From: Hermatobates lingyangjiaoensis
Taxonomy: Eukaryota; Arthropoda; Insecta; Hemiptera; Hermatobatidae
DNA: 64,000 nt
Direction of reading: 5' to 3'
Assembly: GCA_026182355.1 (NCBI GenBank)
Contig: JAPFBL010000553.1
Location: forward strand, 62,001 to 126,000
A model generated the notes under the pieces. The model was not told the DNA's origin and made no database searches. It worked only from the letters and a program-made list of their open reading frames with translations. A program made the position numbers and the translations under genes. Positions 20,881 through 32,944 of the stretch are shown piece after piece (the first letter of the stretch is position 1; every line of letters starts with the position of its first letter).

Positions 20881-21090
20881 CATCGATAACTTTCAACGAA
20901 CTTTAAGGTATTTGAACTTTTGCTCAGTTCACAGAATCGTTATGAATTCAAAACATACTTCCCCTTCCCCTACTTTTATAGTTTACTGAGAATAACTAAT
21001 GATGTCAAAAGGAAAAGGAAGTATTTTATTACATCGTGAAACATTTATTAAATGAATGACTCAAATGATTCTCAACTATTAAATCTTTTT
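20881..21090. other. AT-rich spacer
   Basis: I see no supported feature. Confidence 0.45.
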
Positions 21091-21091
21091 G

Positions 21092-21540
21092 TAGGATAAA
21101 AAGCTAATGAAATGGTCTCCACATATAACAATTTAATGGTATAAACAACGCGTTTCGAACACGTTGTGTTCTTCCTCAGGCATTAACTAAAAAATACAAT
21201 GACACCAGAGAGTTATCTGTAGTACAAAGTAAATACAATTCAAAATAAAAATAAAATAAAATAAGGAAGAGAGTACGAACTTAAGGGTGAGTGTCTGTGG
21301 TACAACTGACTGGGAATAGTATGGATGTGGGTGAGGGTATGGGGTTATATGTGTTATACGGTTATATGATATATCTGTTTCATTTAGCTTTTTACCCTAC
21401 AATGAGTAAATACCACACAATAACTAATTGCACTACGTTAGAATTAGTAATAAATCTTTTATATGGTCCATCTAAATGTATGTTTATAGGTATGTTTATA
21501 GTTTGCATTATGAAAACAATCAGATAATAATCAAATTTGA
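21092..21540. mobile_element. PLE fragment, family B
   Basis: A minus-oriented family B end with hammerhead (21092-21235) is joined to a plus-oriented segment (21270-21540) whose reverse complement matches 30853-31100. It is the same element as 9417-9778 with more internal sequence. The 78-codon frame in it is shared with the copy at 30.9 kb but shows no known domain. Confidence 0.6.
21133..21186 (-). ncRNA. Hammerhead motif, family B
   Basis: CTGAGGA, stem II GAACAC/GUGUUC with loop AAC, GAAA, stem III ACGCGU, and a distal stem I of UUAAUG with CAUUAA. Relative to 9680-9733 the stem II loop differs by one base. The core is intact. Confidence 0.7.
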
Positions 21541-22600
21541 TAGAAAGAAAGTAAATCTTCGTTTTCTTTCCAAAGAAAGAAAGAAGAAAGAAAGTCTCGC
21601 TTACTGTTTGAGCTACAACTAGAAAAACAAGATCTATGAGTGTTCGTTTGTATCATAGAAATATTCACATCATTTAAAGAAATAATTTGAAACTTTTTTT
21701 TGTATCATCTCCACTTTTTGTTACACCAAAAAAACAAGAATTGGTCTCCTTCAGAGGTATAATAAACAATTTTATAAAATCATAGAACTGCATTGTATTA
21801 TTTTAAATTAATTTTTGGGAGGCTACAATATGTAAGTTTTTTCTTATATCAATTTTAAAACATATTGATTTTTTACAGATGAAAATAAAACACTAATGTA
21901 GATGTTAATATTATTTTTAGAAAATATTGTAAACCTGACCTTAAAAGAAACCTTCCTTGAGTAACGTCCCAACAATCAGTTTAAAATAGTACAAAGTAGT
22001 TCCTTGACATTTGTTTTTACAAATTTATTCATATCCTTGAAGAAGACTAACTAGGTCAAAATATTAAATTTTTTGTTGATAGATAAAAAAGGAGTGTTGG
22101 TTTTTATAGTAAATAGTACTATTTTTTTTGTTGAATCTAACCTAACCGGATCGGGCAGTTAGTTTTAGAATTTTCATTGTAGATTCATTTCGGGTTCACT
22201 ATAGCATATCATATGCAGAGCGCAGTATCATTAGAGCAGTTATTTATGTGTAGCATATTAGATTGATAAAAAGAATTCACATAAACACACATGACAGACA
22301 ATTTACTTAGGAAATTAATCAAAGTTAGAGAACAGTACATCCCACTGTACTTTTACCTCTATGGTTCAAATACCTAGAAAAAATTTGTAAGCAAAAAATC
22401 TTATACCACCTTCAACAAAATAGTTTTTTTTTGCAACATTTATAATTTCATGCATTTTATAATTGCAGTATTTTTAATTAAGCAATATATATTTATATTG
22501 CATACATTAATGTTTTCTTATCTCGACTAAATATATTCTACAATATTTTTCTTTATCGAGGAAAATATTATACAATATTTATTATCAGTGATAAACACTT
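21541..22600. other. AT-rich spacer
   Basis: I see no supported feature. Confidence 0.45.
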
Positions 22601-22614
22601 GTCAATAAATCACC

Positions 22615-22662
22615 TTTCAGCCAACGTTTCATCTATCTTTGTAGAAACATAAGGGCTAAATC
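22615..22662 (-). ncRNA. Decayed hammerhead motif, family D
   Basis: The minus strand keeps stem I AGCC/GGCU and the half GATGAAACGTTGGCTG, but the core box reads CTTATG. It should be inactive. Confidence 0.5.
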
Positions 22663-22846
22663 AATACATTCATTGACCAAACCACAATAAAGAAAAAATA
22701 CTGTGTATATAGATAAATAAATCAAACTGAAAAAGATAAAACTTAGACAAAATTACAAAACTCAATTAGATATTCGACCATATCGTATTCATCAGAAGAG
22801 GAGATGTGACTCACTCAAGGAGCGAAGCCACACTAGAGAATCTCTT

Positions 22847-23266
22847 TACACCTTCCTTTTTCGAAAACAAGACACTGTCTGACTTTCTTTTTAGGCCCAA
22901 AATATGTCCTAGGGCTTATTTTCGGATGTGAGCTTCAAGTACAATAAGTTGATTTATATTTTTACGTTTAATATTCATATATATACACAAATTTAAATTT
23001 ATTCCATTTATTTGTGGCAACTTCTAGAATATCGTTATAAATGATCAAATTTTGAATTCTTTCTGATTTTTCTCCAAATCCAATTCCTGTAGAATTATTG
23101 GTCTGAATCTCTCATATTTTACAATATAGCTGTCATTTTTAACGAATTTTCACATTATTTTGACTAGAGCTTATTTTTGGGGGAGGGTAAATAATCCAAA
23201 AAACCCGAAAAAAATCTCACCAGGTCCTATTTTCGAGGGTGTCTTGTTTTCGGAAATACACGGTAT
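22847..23266. mobile_element. MITE with TACCGT-type terminal inverted repeats, copy 1
   Basis: The right end reversed begins TACCGTGTATTTCCGAAAAC. The left end begins TACACCTTCCTTTTTCGAAA. Both continue into CAAGACAC. Internal AGGGCTTATTTTCGG and its inverted counterpart add a second palindromic layer. There is no coding capacity. A second copy lies at 59569-59952. The superfamily is uncertain. Confidence 0.65.
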
Positions 23267-23450
23267 TAGTGACAGTAAATACGTAGCTACCAATATACGT
23301 TAGGGGGGGGGGGGGGAGATGGGTGGATGGAAGGGAAAAAATAAAGAACTAAAGAAAAAGTAATCAATGTAAATAAAATAAATATTAATATTATATACTG
23401 GAATATATAATTAATATTATATAACATTATTATATAATATAATTAACAGC
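23267..23450. other. AT-rich spacer with poly-G run
   Basis: G run at about 23303-23316. I see nothing else. Confidence 0.5.
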
Positions 23451-23454
23451 ACCG

Positions 23455-23515
23455 CTTGAAGTGCACAACGTGCGAAACCGGTTGGACGGCTGCAAAACCA
23501 ATTCACCAAGTATAA
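23455..23515 (+). ncRNA. Variant hammerhead-like motif
   Basis: GCTTGAAGTGCACAACGTGC is followed by GAAACCGGTTGG: a GCAC/GUGC stem II with 3-nt loop, a GAAA box and the stem III palindrome ACCGGU. The first box is CUUGAAG rather than CUGANGA, as in the 12.8-13.0 kb fold-back. Confidence 0.4.
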
Positions 23516-24505
23516 CGAATTTCTTTAAAAATATGATGCTTACAATGATTTGCATAAATTTAATATATTTTTTGCTTGAAATTAAATACAAAAAAGTATA
23601 AAAATGTTATAATGAAAAAGATATTTAAAATATATTTTTTGAATAATATCAAGCGGTTTAATCTGATATTACTGTTTGTTAAATTAAGTTAATCGGCAGT
23701 ACTCCATCACAGGGGAATAATGATTTATCAAATTATTTGATAAGGTATCCCAAAGTGGATCTGCAATTTTGACCACTAATCAGACGCCACTCTCCTTGAT
23801 CTCTCAGATCTAAACTTAACACTTTGCAATTCCTCAAGTCATTAAAACTGTTGAACCAAGTAATTTTGTTCTCTGTTTTCATTTCAAATTATAAAATAAT
23901 AACCTGACTGTTATAATTTTATCTCAATAACTACTGCAAAATTATTAAGACGTCTAAGGTTAATTTAATAATTTAAATTGTTTTCTTTTTACTCTAAACC
24001 AATAATTATAAATTAAAAATAATTCTCGAAGCGGAAAACCTTTATTAATATTAAATTACAGCCTTGATTAAATCTTTTTTCGAAATAGAATTATTCATTA
24101 TTATTCAAATTCATAAAGATTGGGGTAATTGATGGAAGTGTTATCCTGTTGCCTCAATCAGAGCCTAGAATTAATTCATTTTTGATGTAAGTAGCCGAGC
24201 AAGATGTTTTTTTCAGATAAGCCCATTGTGTTGGTAGATGATGAACAGTAATTGGTAATTGACTTTTTAACTTATGCACACTACGACCGCTGATAACTCA
24301 ATGGAAAATGAATTGGTAATGTGGCATAATTAGATCGAAATAGCAAGAAACATTATTTGCTTATTCATTACTTAAAGCACGCGTTTTTAATGGTTTATTG
24401 CTCTCCTTTGTCTTTTGAATCAAAATACAAAAAGCATAAATGGAAAATTGTAAAATATGTTGCTTATTTAAAAGAAAACAAATGTTATTTCTTCTAGATA
24501 TATAT
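23516..24505. other. AT-rich spacer
   Basis: The part at about 24120-24340 is less repetitive, with a GTAAGT at 24187, but I cannot support an exon. Confidence 0.4.
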
Positions 24506-24507
24506 TA

Positions 24508-24855
24508 CGGGGGCTAGATTAGCTCAGTGGTTAACGTACTCACCTCTGGACTGGTAGGTCCTGGGTTCGAGACCCGTCTGGCTCTCGATTTATTCATGCA
24601 GGAGGTGAACAAAATCTGAGCACGTCGTCGCCAGGAGAGGACATTAAGCCGTCGGTCCCAAGCCTGTACGATGTCAGGTACTCGTTAAAGATCTATAATC
24701 TAAATACACTTGAGTTAGGCTAAATTTAGGACGCCCTTGTAGAATCAAACTTCATTGCATGATATCACAAGGGGTCCAATGTTCGGCCTACGTGTGTTCC
24801 CCTATAGGACAGCGATTGTAACCTAAAGGGTTAGAGATGGTTACAGGTGGTAAGA
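24508..24855 (+). mobile_element. tRNA-derived SINE, fullest copy
   Basis: The head is tRNA-like. An A box is in TTAGCTCAGTGGTTAACG and a perfect B box in GGGTTCGAGACCCG, so it should be a pol III promoter. The body reads TTTATTCATGCAGGAGGTGA, ACATTAAGCCGTCGGTCCC, GTACGATGTCAGGTACTCG and a tail with AATACACTTGAGTTAGGC. The 3' part ends after TAGGACAGCGATTGTAACC and is shared with 62183-62490. No anticodon-arm fold of a functional tRNA is evident. Confidence 0.8.
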
Positions 24856-24945
24856 GATGGTTATGAAAACTCCCCCCTTTCTTTTCACTGCTGGTAAGGT
24901 TATAAGTTAAGTATCAGGCAAATTGTTTTTTTTCCTCGATTTGAG
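24856..24945. other. Short spacer
   Basis: Contains GGTTAGAGATGG-type repeats that recur at 25145-25185. Confidence 0.5.
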
Positions 24946-24949
24946 TACG

Positions 24950-25095
24950 CTGACCTGATACTGATGCGTGAAGTAAGTATTGATGCGCGCCATAGTATCG
25001 TGCAGGCCCACCTCCGCGTGGTCACCTTGGGCACTTCGGAGTAATCTGAAGTGGCTAAAGGGCAGCACGTTAAACAAGTCGGCCTGATTTGATTT
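24950..25095 (+). repeat. Dispersed repeat, SINE-like body
   Basis: CACCTTGGGC, GTGGCTAAAGGGC and CGGCCTGATTTGATT recur in the same order, inverted, at about 50855-50945. It is noncoding. Confidence 0.5.
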
Positions 25096-25399
25096 TTTTG
25101 TGGTTATATGGCCGAAAGACTTAGCAACACATATAAAGTCAAAACATGTTAGAGATGGTTAGAGGTGGTTAGAGATGGTTACATTCACAAAAACATGAAA
25201 CAATATACATTTTTAAAATATGATATACAAAAAATATCCTAAAAAAATATTTCCAAAAGAAAACTACCCAGAGATGATTCATAAAAAGATTCTTCCTTAA
25301 ATTATAACAAACTTCACGAGCTATACAGACAGTTATTGTGCTATATCTAATCAATAATAGTGAGAAAAAATATATTAAGTCTCCACCACAATGATTTTA

Positions 25400-25515
25400 T
25401 TTTACGACGCAAATGTTTGTAAATCATGATGAACACTAAGTGTTGGAACCTCATTATAAATTATATTCCTTAAAGTGAGACTTAATATTTCTTCCTCACT
25501 ACTATAACAAACCTG
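25400..25515 (+). ncRNA. Decayed family C hammerhead end
   Basis: ATGATGAACACTAAGTGTT is followed by GGAAC rather than CGAAAC, then a tail like that at 54331-54390 (ATAAATTA...CCTTAAAGTGAGAC). The GAAA box is lost. Confidence 0.5.
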
Positions 25516-26635
25516 TATTTTTATCACAAAACAAGAAAGAAATAACATGAGTAAAGACGATCGATAACACTGGCCAACATCAAAAAAAATTGTCATGGTG
25601 CCAAAGATGTTTTAACAGTTTTTACCTAATTTAAGGGCGCTGATTCGAGAAATGCTGTTGTTTTTTCTCTATAAGGTTTAGTTTTTCTGGTATTGCATAC
25701 CAATCTCTGTAGGAAGGCGATAACTACAATAAGAATAGGCAATATTTTTATTTAATTTTAAGACACATAATCATTAATCACAGCAAAATATTTGCAATAC
25801 TTATAGATTTCAACGTATATTCCACGTAAATATAGCAAAACACTTTTGGTTTGTATTTTTATAGTTAATTTTTACTCTAAAAATCTGCAACGCAAGCAAA
25901 ATCTTTAAGGTTTCTGATGTCATAATCATTTACCATTGATCACAATAACAACCTACAATTGTCATTATAACGCTTGAATATATTTAAAAATACGCCTAAT
26001 TTAAAAGTATAAAAAAGTTACTAAATAGTAAACATCTAAATAACTTGACCTGATGAGAAAAAAGTTAGTATAATTTTCGGAATCAGCACCCCTAATTTAA
26101 TGTAAATCAGCTTTGGAACCTTGGCCACCAAAAAATGTGTTTTCCAGTGTAATAGAGATTAGTTAATAAGAAGATAATTAGTTACACTCATTGTGTAATT
26201 TTATTAATGATTAATCGTCAAAAGAAACATTAAAGATAAGTGATCTAATGGATGCATCGTCATTGCCTACTTTAGAGTTAAGTATTTAAGGATTAATTGG
26301 ATGCTCAATTTGTTTTAATTATGATTCCAGATAGATAATAACTAAAAGCGAGCTAAACATAACTTATTTTATGTAATTTACACACATTTTTTCGTTAGAA
26401 TGTAATTACATACCTTAATAAGGTCTTACGCCTCTTTGGCTCAGGTTACAACACATTCCACGTTATAAGCTGCAAGGTCTTGATGCTAAAAAATCATACA
26501 TTATTTATTATTTTTTAAAATATATTTATCTTCTTATTAATATAAATATAATATATATAATTTAATATAAATAGAAATATAATTACAGAATATAAAAAAA
26601 TATTACTTTATAATTAATATACATATCTTTCTAAT
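25516..26635. other. AT-rich spacer
   Basis: I see no supported feature. Confidence 0.45.
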
Positions 26636-26639
26636 TAGG

Positions 26640-27060
26640 TGCAATCACTTATTAAGTGGTATTTACTCATTGTAGGGTAAAAAGTTAATGAAATGGCTTC
26701 CACTTATAAAAATTTAATGGTATAAACAACGATTTTCGAACACATACTGTCCTTCTTCAGGCATTAACTAAAAAATACGATGACACCAGAGAGTTATCTA
26801 TAGTATACAGTAAATAAAGTACAAAATAAAAATTTTGTACCACCGACACTCACCCTTATGTTCGTACTCTCTTCCTTATTTTATTTTTTTTTTTTTATTT
26901 TGTACTATATTTACTTTATACTATAGATAACTCTCTGGTGTCATTGTATTTTTTAGTTCATGCCTGAGGAAGAACACTACGTGTTTATGGTATAAACACT
27001 ACATTGTACACTACGTACTTTATAATTCGAACTACGTGTTCGAAAGCTTTTGTTATTGTT
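26640..27060. mobile_element. Decayed fold-back of PLE end, family B
   Basis: A minus-oriented copy (26675-26835) and a plus-oriented copy (26913-26990) face each other. The minus motif has CTGAAGA but a broken hairpin and GAAAATCG. The plus motif is cut within stem II. Neither should cleave. Confidence 0.65.
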
Positions 27061-27184
27061 CACAATAATATTTAACTGCCATAGTAAGAATTGTGTCAAT
27101 GCATATGTCTTAGTAATTAATCCCTAAATAAATATTATTTACTGTGCAGCTACTTTAGGCTCACCCTGTATAATAAATAGTTCA

Positions 27185-27760
27185 AAAAAAGTATCAACAT
27201 AAATTCGTTTGTACAAATAGAGTATCAAAATAGTTCCGTTTATCCATTCTACATCATTCGTATTTTTTTTAAGATCATCGGAAGAAATAATTTAATTAGT
27301 ATTCCATTTAATACTGTTAGTATATTTTAGGAATAACATCGGAACCCATAGTAAAATGGATATCCAATTCTATGTCGTCCATATTTCTTTTAAGACCAGC
27401 ATCCGAAGAAATAAATTAGTATTCCATTTTATACGATTAGTATATTAATATATTAATTAATTAATTAATATACTAATTAATTAATAGTGTTAATATTAAT
27501 AACTTCGAAAGTCATATTTAAAATGGATATCCAATTCTACATCGTCCGTACTTTTTTTTAAGATGAACATAGGAAGAAATAATTAAATTAGTATTACATT
27601 TTATACTGTTAATATATTTTAATGATAACATCGGAAGGTATTTTTCGTTTATACAAAGTATCACAATAGTTTCGTTTATCCCGTTCTACATCGTATGTAT
27701 TTTTTTAAGAGTAGCATACGAAGCAATAGCTAAATTGATGTCCTATTGTACAGTGTCTGT
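27185..27760. repeat. Diverged long tandem repeat, about 120-165-bp units
   Basis: Four units each contain a TTCTACATCGTCCGTA-like block, a T run with AAGAT, and GAAGAAATAATTAAATTAGT, starting near 27245, 27365, 27535 and 27683. Confidence 0.65.
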
Positions 27761-27767
27761 AATTTGA

Positions 27768-27890
27768 ATGGCCGGAGCTGTTTATGATATTAATGAGGGG
27801 GTTGTAAAAGCCATAGGGGATGAATATGAGCAAGAGCGGTGGTTTGTAAAGGGATGTTTTTGGCAAGAGCCAATAGCCGAGCCACTCTGA
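27768..27890 (+). CDS. Small open frame (40 aa), uncertain
   Basis: ATG follows directly on an in-frame stop. The frame reads MAGAVYDINEGVVKAIGDEY, then EQERWFVKGCFWQEPIAEPL. Composition is acidic, with a Trp-rich second half, and unlike the surrounding AT-rich translation. I know no family for it. At this length chance cannot be excluded. Confidence 0.2.
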   Translation: MAGAVYDINEGVVKAIGDEYEQERWFVKGCFWQEPIAEPL

Positions 27891-28270
27891 TATAGTAAGC
27901 AGAGGCAAAACCAGTGAGCCATTACAGAATGCCATCCTGTTGGACATGATTAGACCAACTTTGCAAGTCCTGTCCTGCTTAGCATGGGGGGCTTAATGGC
28001 GTGTTTGACAGTAATACATGGCCTCTGTTGTGCGTCCCAAACCTCATTAATTACGATAATTGACTGAGCCCAGGTGCTATCTCCATTTATAACGATGCTA
28101 GCCTTGTTTTACGTTTCATCCCTATAATCATTCCATGGCTTCTATCTTTGTATCTTTATGTTTAGGTAACCAATTTAAGGTAAGCAATATATGCAATCAA
28201 ACATCGCCTTAACTTTACATCCTCGATTTAGTAGACCAAATTAACAAACAAAAAACATCACCTTAAGCGT
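27891..28270. other. Balanced-composition unique island
   Basis: About 240 bp (27891-28130) without repeats, including CTCATTAATTACGATAATTG and GCCCAGGTGC, homeodomain-like and E-box-like sites. It might be cis-regulatory. There is no direct proof. Confidence 0.35.
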
Positions 28271-28274
28271 TTAC

Positions 28275-28680
28275 TAAAAATCTGTACATGTAAAATACAA
28301 AGTTTATCTCTCTATCCTCTATAGATATAAAACTGGAGACATTTAGACATAACGAAATATATAACTCTAATATAACATTTTTTAAAGGAACTAACTACGA
28401 TATTTTGATTTTGATCAGGGTTCTTTTTCTGGGATCTTCCACTCATGGCCATTCTCTATACATAAAATATAAAGTTTGGCTGTCTGTCTGTCCACTATGG
28501 AAATAAAACTGGAGACTTTTAGATACAAAGAAACATATGAATCTTATATAACTTTTTTCGGGTAACTAACAACGTATTTTGATTTTGATCAGAGTCCTTT
28601 ATTTGGGATCAACCGCCCATAACCAAAACGTCAGGGCATAATCTACCGCGCGGGTAACGCCAGGTAGATCAGCTAGTATT
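28275..28680 (-). repeat. Dispersed repeat with internal duplication
   Basis: Two tandem copies of about 150 bp (AAAACTGGAGAC, then TTTGATCAGGG, then TGGGATC, ending GCCCATAACC-like) lie at about 28290-28450 and 28460-28625. They are followed by ACCGCGCGGGTAACGCCAGG. A partial copy is at 9180-9285. Confidence 0.6.
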
Positions 28681-28980
28681 GAAATAGATTCTTCTTTCGA
28701 ATGAATAAAATACTACTTTATAAATAATTTTATGCAATACGATTATACGAATAAAACAATCGTATTACATTACATATACCTAAGGGCTAGAACCTTTTTT
28801 GAATACCTAGGTCACTTAGATGAAGCGAGTTAATCACAGTTGTGCATGGTTGGTACCTAGTTAGGTAAACATCACCATATGTCCAACTTTTCATAGCCGG
28901 GTTTTCGTACTAAAGATGAAGAAATCACATTAAACTATACTTAGTACAGAAAAAAAAAAAAAGGTGTAAATCGCGTTTAA
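28681..28980. other. AT-rich spacer
   Basis: I see no supported feature. Confidence 0.45.
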
Positions 28981-28984
28981 TCAA

Positions 28985-29120
28985 GCACTATTGTTATTGT
29001 TTAAACCGATCCCCTAGCGGGTAATAACATTTAACGACTTTTTGTTTGATCGGTGACTCTACAGATTCTATATAGGGACTCCAAAATTTTGCCTAACTCA
29101 AGTGCATTACAATTAAGGAT
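28985..29120 (-). mobile_element. SINE tail, minus copy, second tail type
   Basis: On the minus strand it reads CACTTGAGTTAGGCAAAATT, then GATCAAACAAAAAGTCG, then GGATCGGTTTAAACAATAA. It shares the same 3' end as 46570-46750 and 47850-48100 and is 5'-truncated. Confidence 0.65.
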
Positions 29121-30265
29121 CTTTTTTTTACGTATATATATTTTTTTTCTATTAGTATGGTAGTATCATTTTTAATGCATAAGAAAAAATAGTATTTCAT
29201 GAGGGAACAGTTGATTTGTTGTTTGGCATTTGACCTTGCATTAGTTTCTATTTTTTTTTTTAGCCCTGTCAAGTATTAACCAAATTTAGCTGGTTTTTAA
29301 AAAATTTCAATTTTTTTTTAGTATTGGTAAAAATGAATTAATCTACATTGACATTTTGTATTAATTTGACCTAACATCTGGATATACTAAAAAAAAAAAT
29401 AAAAAACTGAATTTACGTCCTGTAATAATTTAAAATGTTAATGAGAAATATCAGTATATTTTTTTTCCTTTTTTTAAGAACAAGAATCATGAGAGAAAGC
29501 CGTTGTAATTAAGTAGAATAATCAAGGCTGCAATGTGGGTTAATTTACATGTGTGCCTCTCTGTATGTGTGAACCAGAAAAAATGTCCCCCTTCTATCTC
29601 ATGTAAATGAGTGTATGGTTGTTTAGCGGTCCCTCTCTTCATACAACTGCCTAATTGACCTTAATCTTTAAGCATCCCGTGCTAATAAATTACGAAAATA
29701 TAATTTATTAATGTTAAACATAAAGCATCATTTTATTTTAAAAAAAAAACTTTTTTATCAGAATTTTTTTTTAATATCGCCTTAGTTGAAATATTTAAAC
29801 TTTTCACAGTATATTACCAAGAATAATAGATAGTTAATAGTATTAGTATGTACTGATTTATTGTCTGGATTTTCAATGCCGAAATTCCGCGGAACAGATT
29901 CAAGGAAGTGTTAAGGCTAGTTCTTTGATCCTGGTCCATTTCATCGTAGACTAATTCTTTCTATCACTAAACAAACATTTATAAAATTCTATTAATACAA
30001 ACTAGTGTTTAGATAATATTAAACAAGAAATGTTGATTCTAAATGATACATAGTTGAATTGAAGAAAAAAATAAGAAAAATACTGTATCATTCCAGGTGA
30101 AATATGAAAAATTGATTTTACAACAAAAAAAAACGGACTCAGTTTTCTTCAAAAATGTGAGTGTTTTTATATTTGAAAATAATTTTTGAGCTGTAATATA
30201 GTGCTTTTTTTTGTTTACAATAATTTTAGATTGCAAACACGTGCATGTAATACGTCTATATTATG
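29121..30265. other. AT-rich spacer
   Basis: I see no supported feature. Confidence 0.45.
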
Positions 30266-30274
30266 TATATACAT

Positions 30275-30425
30275 GTTATCAATGATCAAACGACAATATG
30301 AAATGGGAAAACAAGACGAAAACCACTTGTTACGGTTGAAAGATCTTAGTCTTGTTTTCCGTTTTCATATTGTGGTTTGATTATTACATGTTATTCCACG
30401 TGTTTATGTGAAATCTTTTTATATA
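30275..30425. mobile_element. Fold-back of family A end, hammerhead truncated
   Basis: An inverted GATCAAAC...GGGAAAACAAGAC piece meets a plus-oriented TTGTTACGGTTGAAAGATCT half. The CUGACGA box is absent, so no complete ribozyme remains. Confidence 0.65.
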
Positions 30426-30850
30426 TGTTATGTATACAATGACACGTATTTATACGTAAAGACACAACACAAACATTATTTCTAAAACATCAAACTACCA
30501 TTGAAATAGTTTTTTTTTTTTTCAAAATATAAAAGCCATCAATAATCTGAAAACATCTATGTGATAATTAATTAATTATAATGAATTAATGAATTATAAT
30601 GTAACTATTAATGAATTATAATTAATAATTTAATTGTAAGTAACAACCACAGTTAAAAATGTTATTAACAATATAATAACATATTTAGTCACCATATTTA
30701 GTTGACCTTTGCTCTCATCAGGAACAAGGAAGATGACCACATGGATGACTGACCAGTATACTGATATAATTTTTGTTGAGAAAATAAAGTTTTATTCTTT
30801 AAACTCCTTTAAAAAATACCCTAACTTTTTAAAAAACGAATTTTTCAATT
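30426..30850. other. AT-rich spacer
   Basis: I see no supported feature. Confidence 0.45.
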
Positions 30851-30852
30851 TT

Positions 30853-31280
30853 TCAAATTTGATTATTATCTGTTTTCATAATGAAAACTATAAACATGCC
30901 TCCAGATGGACCATATAAAAGATTTATTACTAATTCTAACGTAGTACAATTAGTTATTGTGTGGTATTTACTCATTCTAGGGTAAAAAGCTAAATGAAAC
31001 AGATGTTTCATATAACCATATAACACATATAACCCCATACCCTCACCCACGTCCATCCTATTCCCAGTCAGTTGTACCACAGACACTCACCCTTAGGTTT
31101 GAACTCTCTTTCTTATTTTATTTTATTTCGTACTATATTTACTTTGTACTATAGACAATTCTCTGATGACATTGTATTCTTTAATTAATGCCTGAAGAAG
31201 AACACTACGTGTTCGAAACGAGTTGTTTATACGATTAAATTTTTATATATGGAGACCATTTCATTAGCTTTTTATCCATT
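30853..31280 (+). mobile_element. PLE fragment, family B
   Basis: The reverse complement of 30853-31100 matches 21270-21540. It is followed by a plus-oriented family B end with hammerhead, ending in ATGGAGACCATTTCATTAGC. Confidence 0.65.
31185..31237 (+). ncRNA. Hammerhead motif, family B
   Basis: CTGAAGA, stem II GAACAC/GUGUUC and GAAA are intact. Stem III is ACGAGU (palindrome broken by one base) and distal stem I has one mismatch compared with 9680-9733. Confidence 0.6.
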
Positions 31281-32940
31281 AAAATTATTGATTAATGAAT
31301 TGAATAAGCGAATGTTATTGAATGAATGAATGATTTACTTATTTTAAATTGACTGAAGACCACAGTGTTATACCTCATTCTAAATATAATGTACTAATTT
31401 TTAAATCTTTTACACATTTAAAAATCTCATGAATACATGTTGGCTATTTTCAGACTGATGTAGAAATAAATCAAAAATTCATAAACGAATTTCAAGTAAG
31501 TCTTATAGATCTTAAAAAAAAAATATCTATACCATTTACAGTCTGATTTTTTAGAATATATAAAATTTATTTATTTTATCAAAATATTTAAATTAATTTT
31601 CTTACTACTGCTTCTTTTCATGCTTCCATCACAGTTCTTCAAAAGAATTATACTTTGCATGGGGTCCCAATTTGTCCTAAACAAACAAAAAGGCATTTTC
31701 ATTAAATTAGTGAAATGTAGTACACATATTAAATTAAATTTGAAAAATGATTTTGATATACGTAGAAAATGTAGTAGACATCTTAAAATCAATTATTTAA
31801 AATTATATTTAAGTTTTTCTTGTCATAATTTTCTTTTTATAAAGCTGAGTGTTGACCACTACAAATTTTTTATTACATTTTTGCTTTTATATGAAATATC
31901 AACACATTTAAATATCCTGTTTGGATTAAAAATTTGTGATCGAGTTTTCAAATGGAAATATAAGTTTTAATGTACTCTTTGCCTAAAAAAAATGTTCATA
32001 ATCTATTTCTTACGCAAACTAGTCTGTTTGCATATCTCTATGAAATATCATCTTTTAAACCACAGTAAGAAATCAGAAATAATTCGTTTAGAATTTGAGA
32101 GATATATTCAAAAAATATTTCAAAATAAAAAAAAAAGTCATAATCACTAAATTTTACATTCACTTTCTGTTGACTCTGAGGTAAAAGAGAAAGTTCTGCA
32201 CCAATATGTCACTTTGGGGGGGGGATTATCTGATTACAACACGTTTACCGTCATATAAAATAATTTGGATTAAAATTCCAATAATTCTGACTTTTTAGTA
32301 GATATTTAAAATTTTTAGAGTATAATTTATGTAGAAATAGACCTACAAAGTCAGAAGTAAAAAAGAAGTGAAAATAATTTTTTTTCATTTATACTTACAT
32401 ATAAATTTATTTGAAAGGACTCTGCTTAAAATAGTATGGCAATCATGCAAAAAGCAATGATTCAACTGATGGACAGAAATCAAGGATTTCTGCTTTGGTA
32501 AGTAATATAAAATATTTATAATAAATAATAATTAATTTCTATCTAAATATTAATTTTTGATTAAAGAATTTATTTTATATGAGTTTATTTTTCTTGCAAT
32601 ACTGTTAAGGAAAGACAGAATCTTAGTTTGTTTAATTCATTCTTTTTTAAAGAATGCATTGAATGTTAATCAACGTCCTAATTATTCAGTGAATTTTCCT
32701 AAAACTTGTTATTTTAAAATGATATTTATTACTGTAGATCATTTTTAATTACTTTTTGATCCAATTAATCATTTCTATGCTTTGTGCAACGCATTTCTTT
32801 TGTTATTTTTTTCTCTACTTTAGCAAGTATATTAGCGTTTAATGGGCTTCTTATCATTATTGTATGTTTTTACGTGTTTTTAACTGATTTACTTCCCTTT
32901 TATGTATGTCTGTCTTTAAATAAGAAAAACTGGTCCAGAT
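31281..32940. other. AT-rich spacer
   Basis: There is a short G run near 32217. Several open frames arise from low GC content and have no domain. Confidence 0.45.
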
Positions 32941-32944
32941 TTTC

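Noticed and set aside
24508..24585. A functional tRNA gene
   Set aside because: The A and B boxes are good but the sequence continues into a repeated body with further copies at 36.3, 47.9 and 62.2 kb, and I see no clean cloverleaf. It is a SINE head.
27705..27947. 80-codon minus-strand frame
   Set aside because: No domain, and it overlaps a more plausible short plus-strand frame. Neither is proven.
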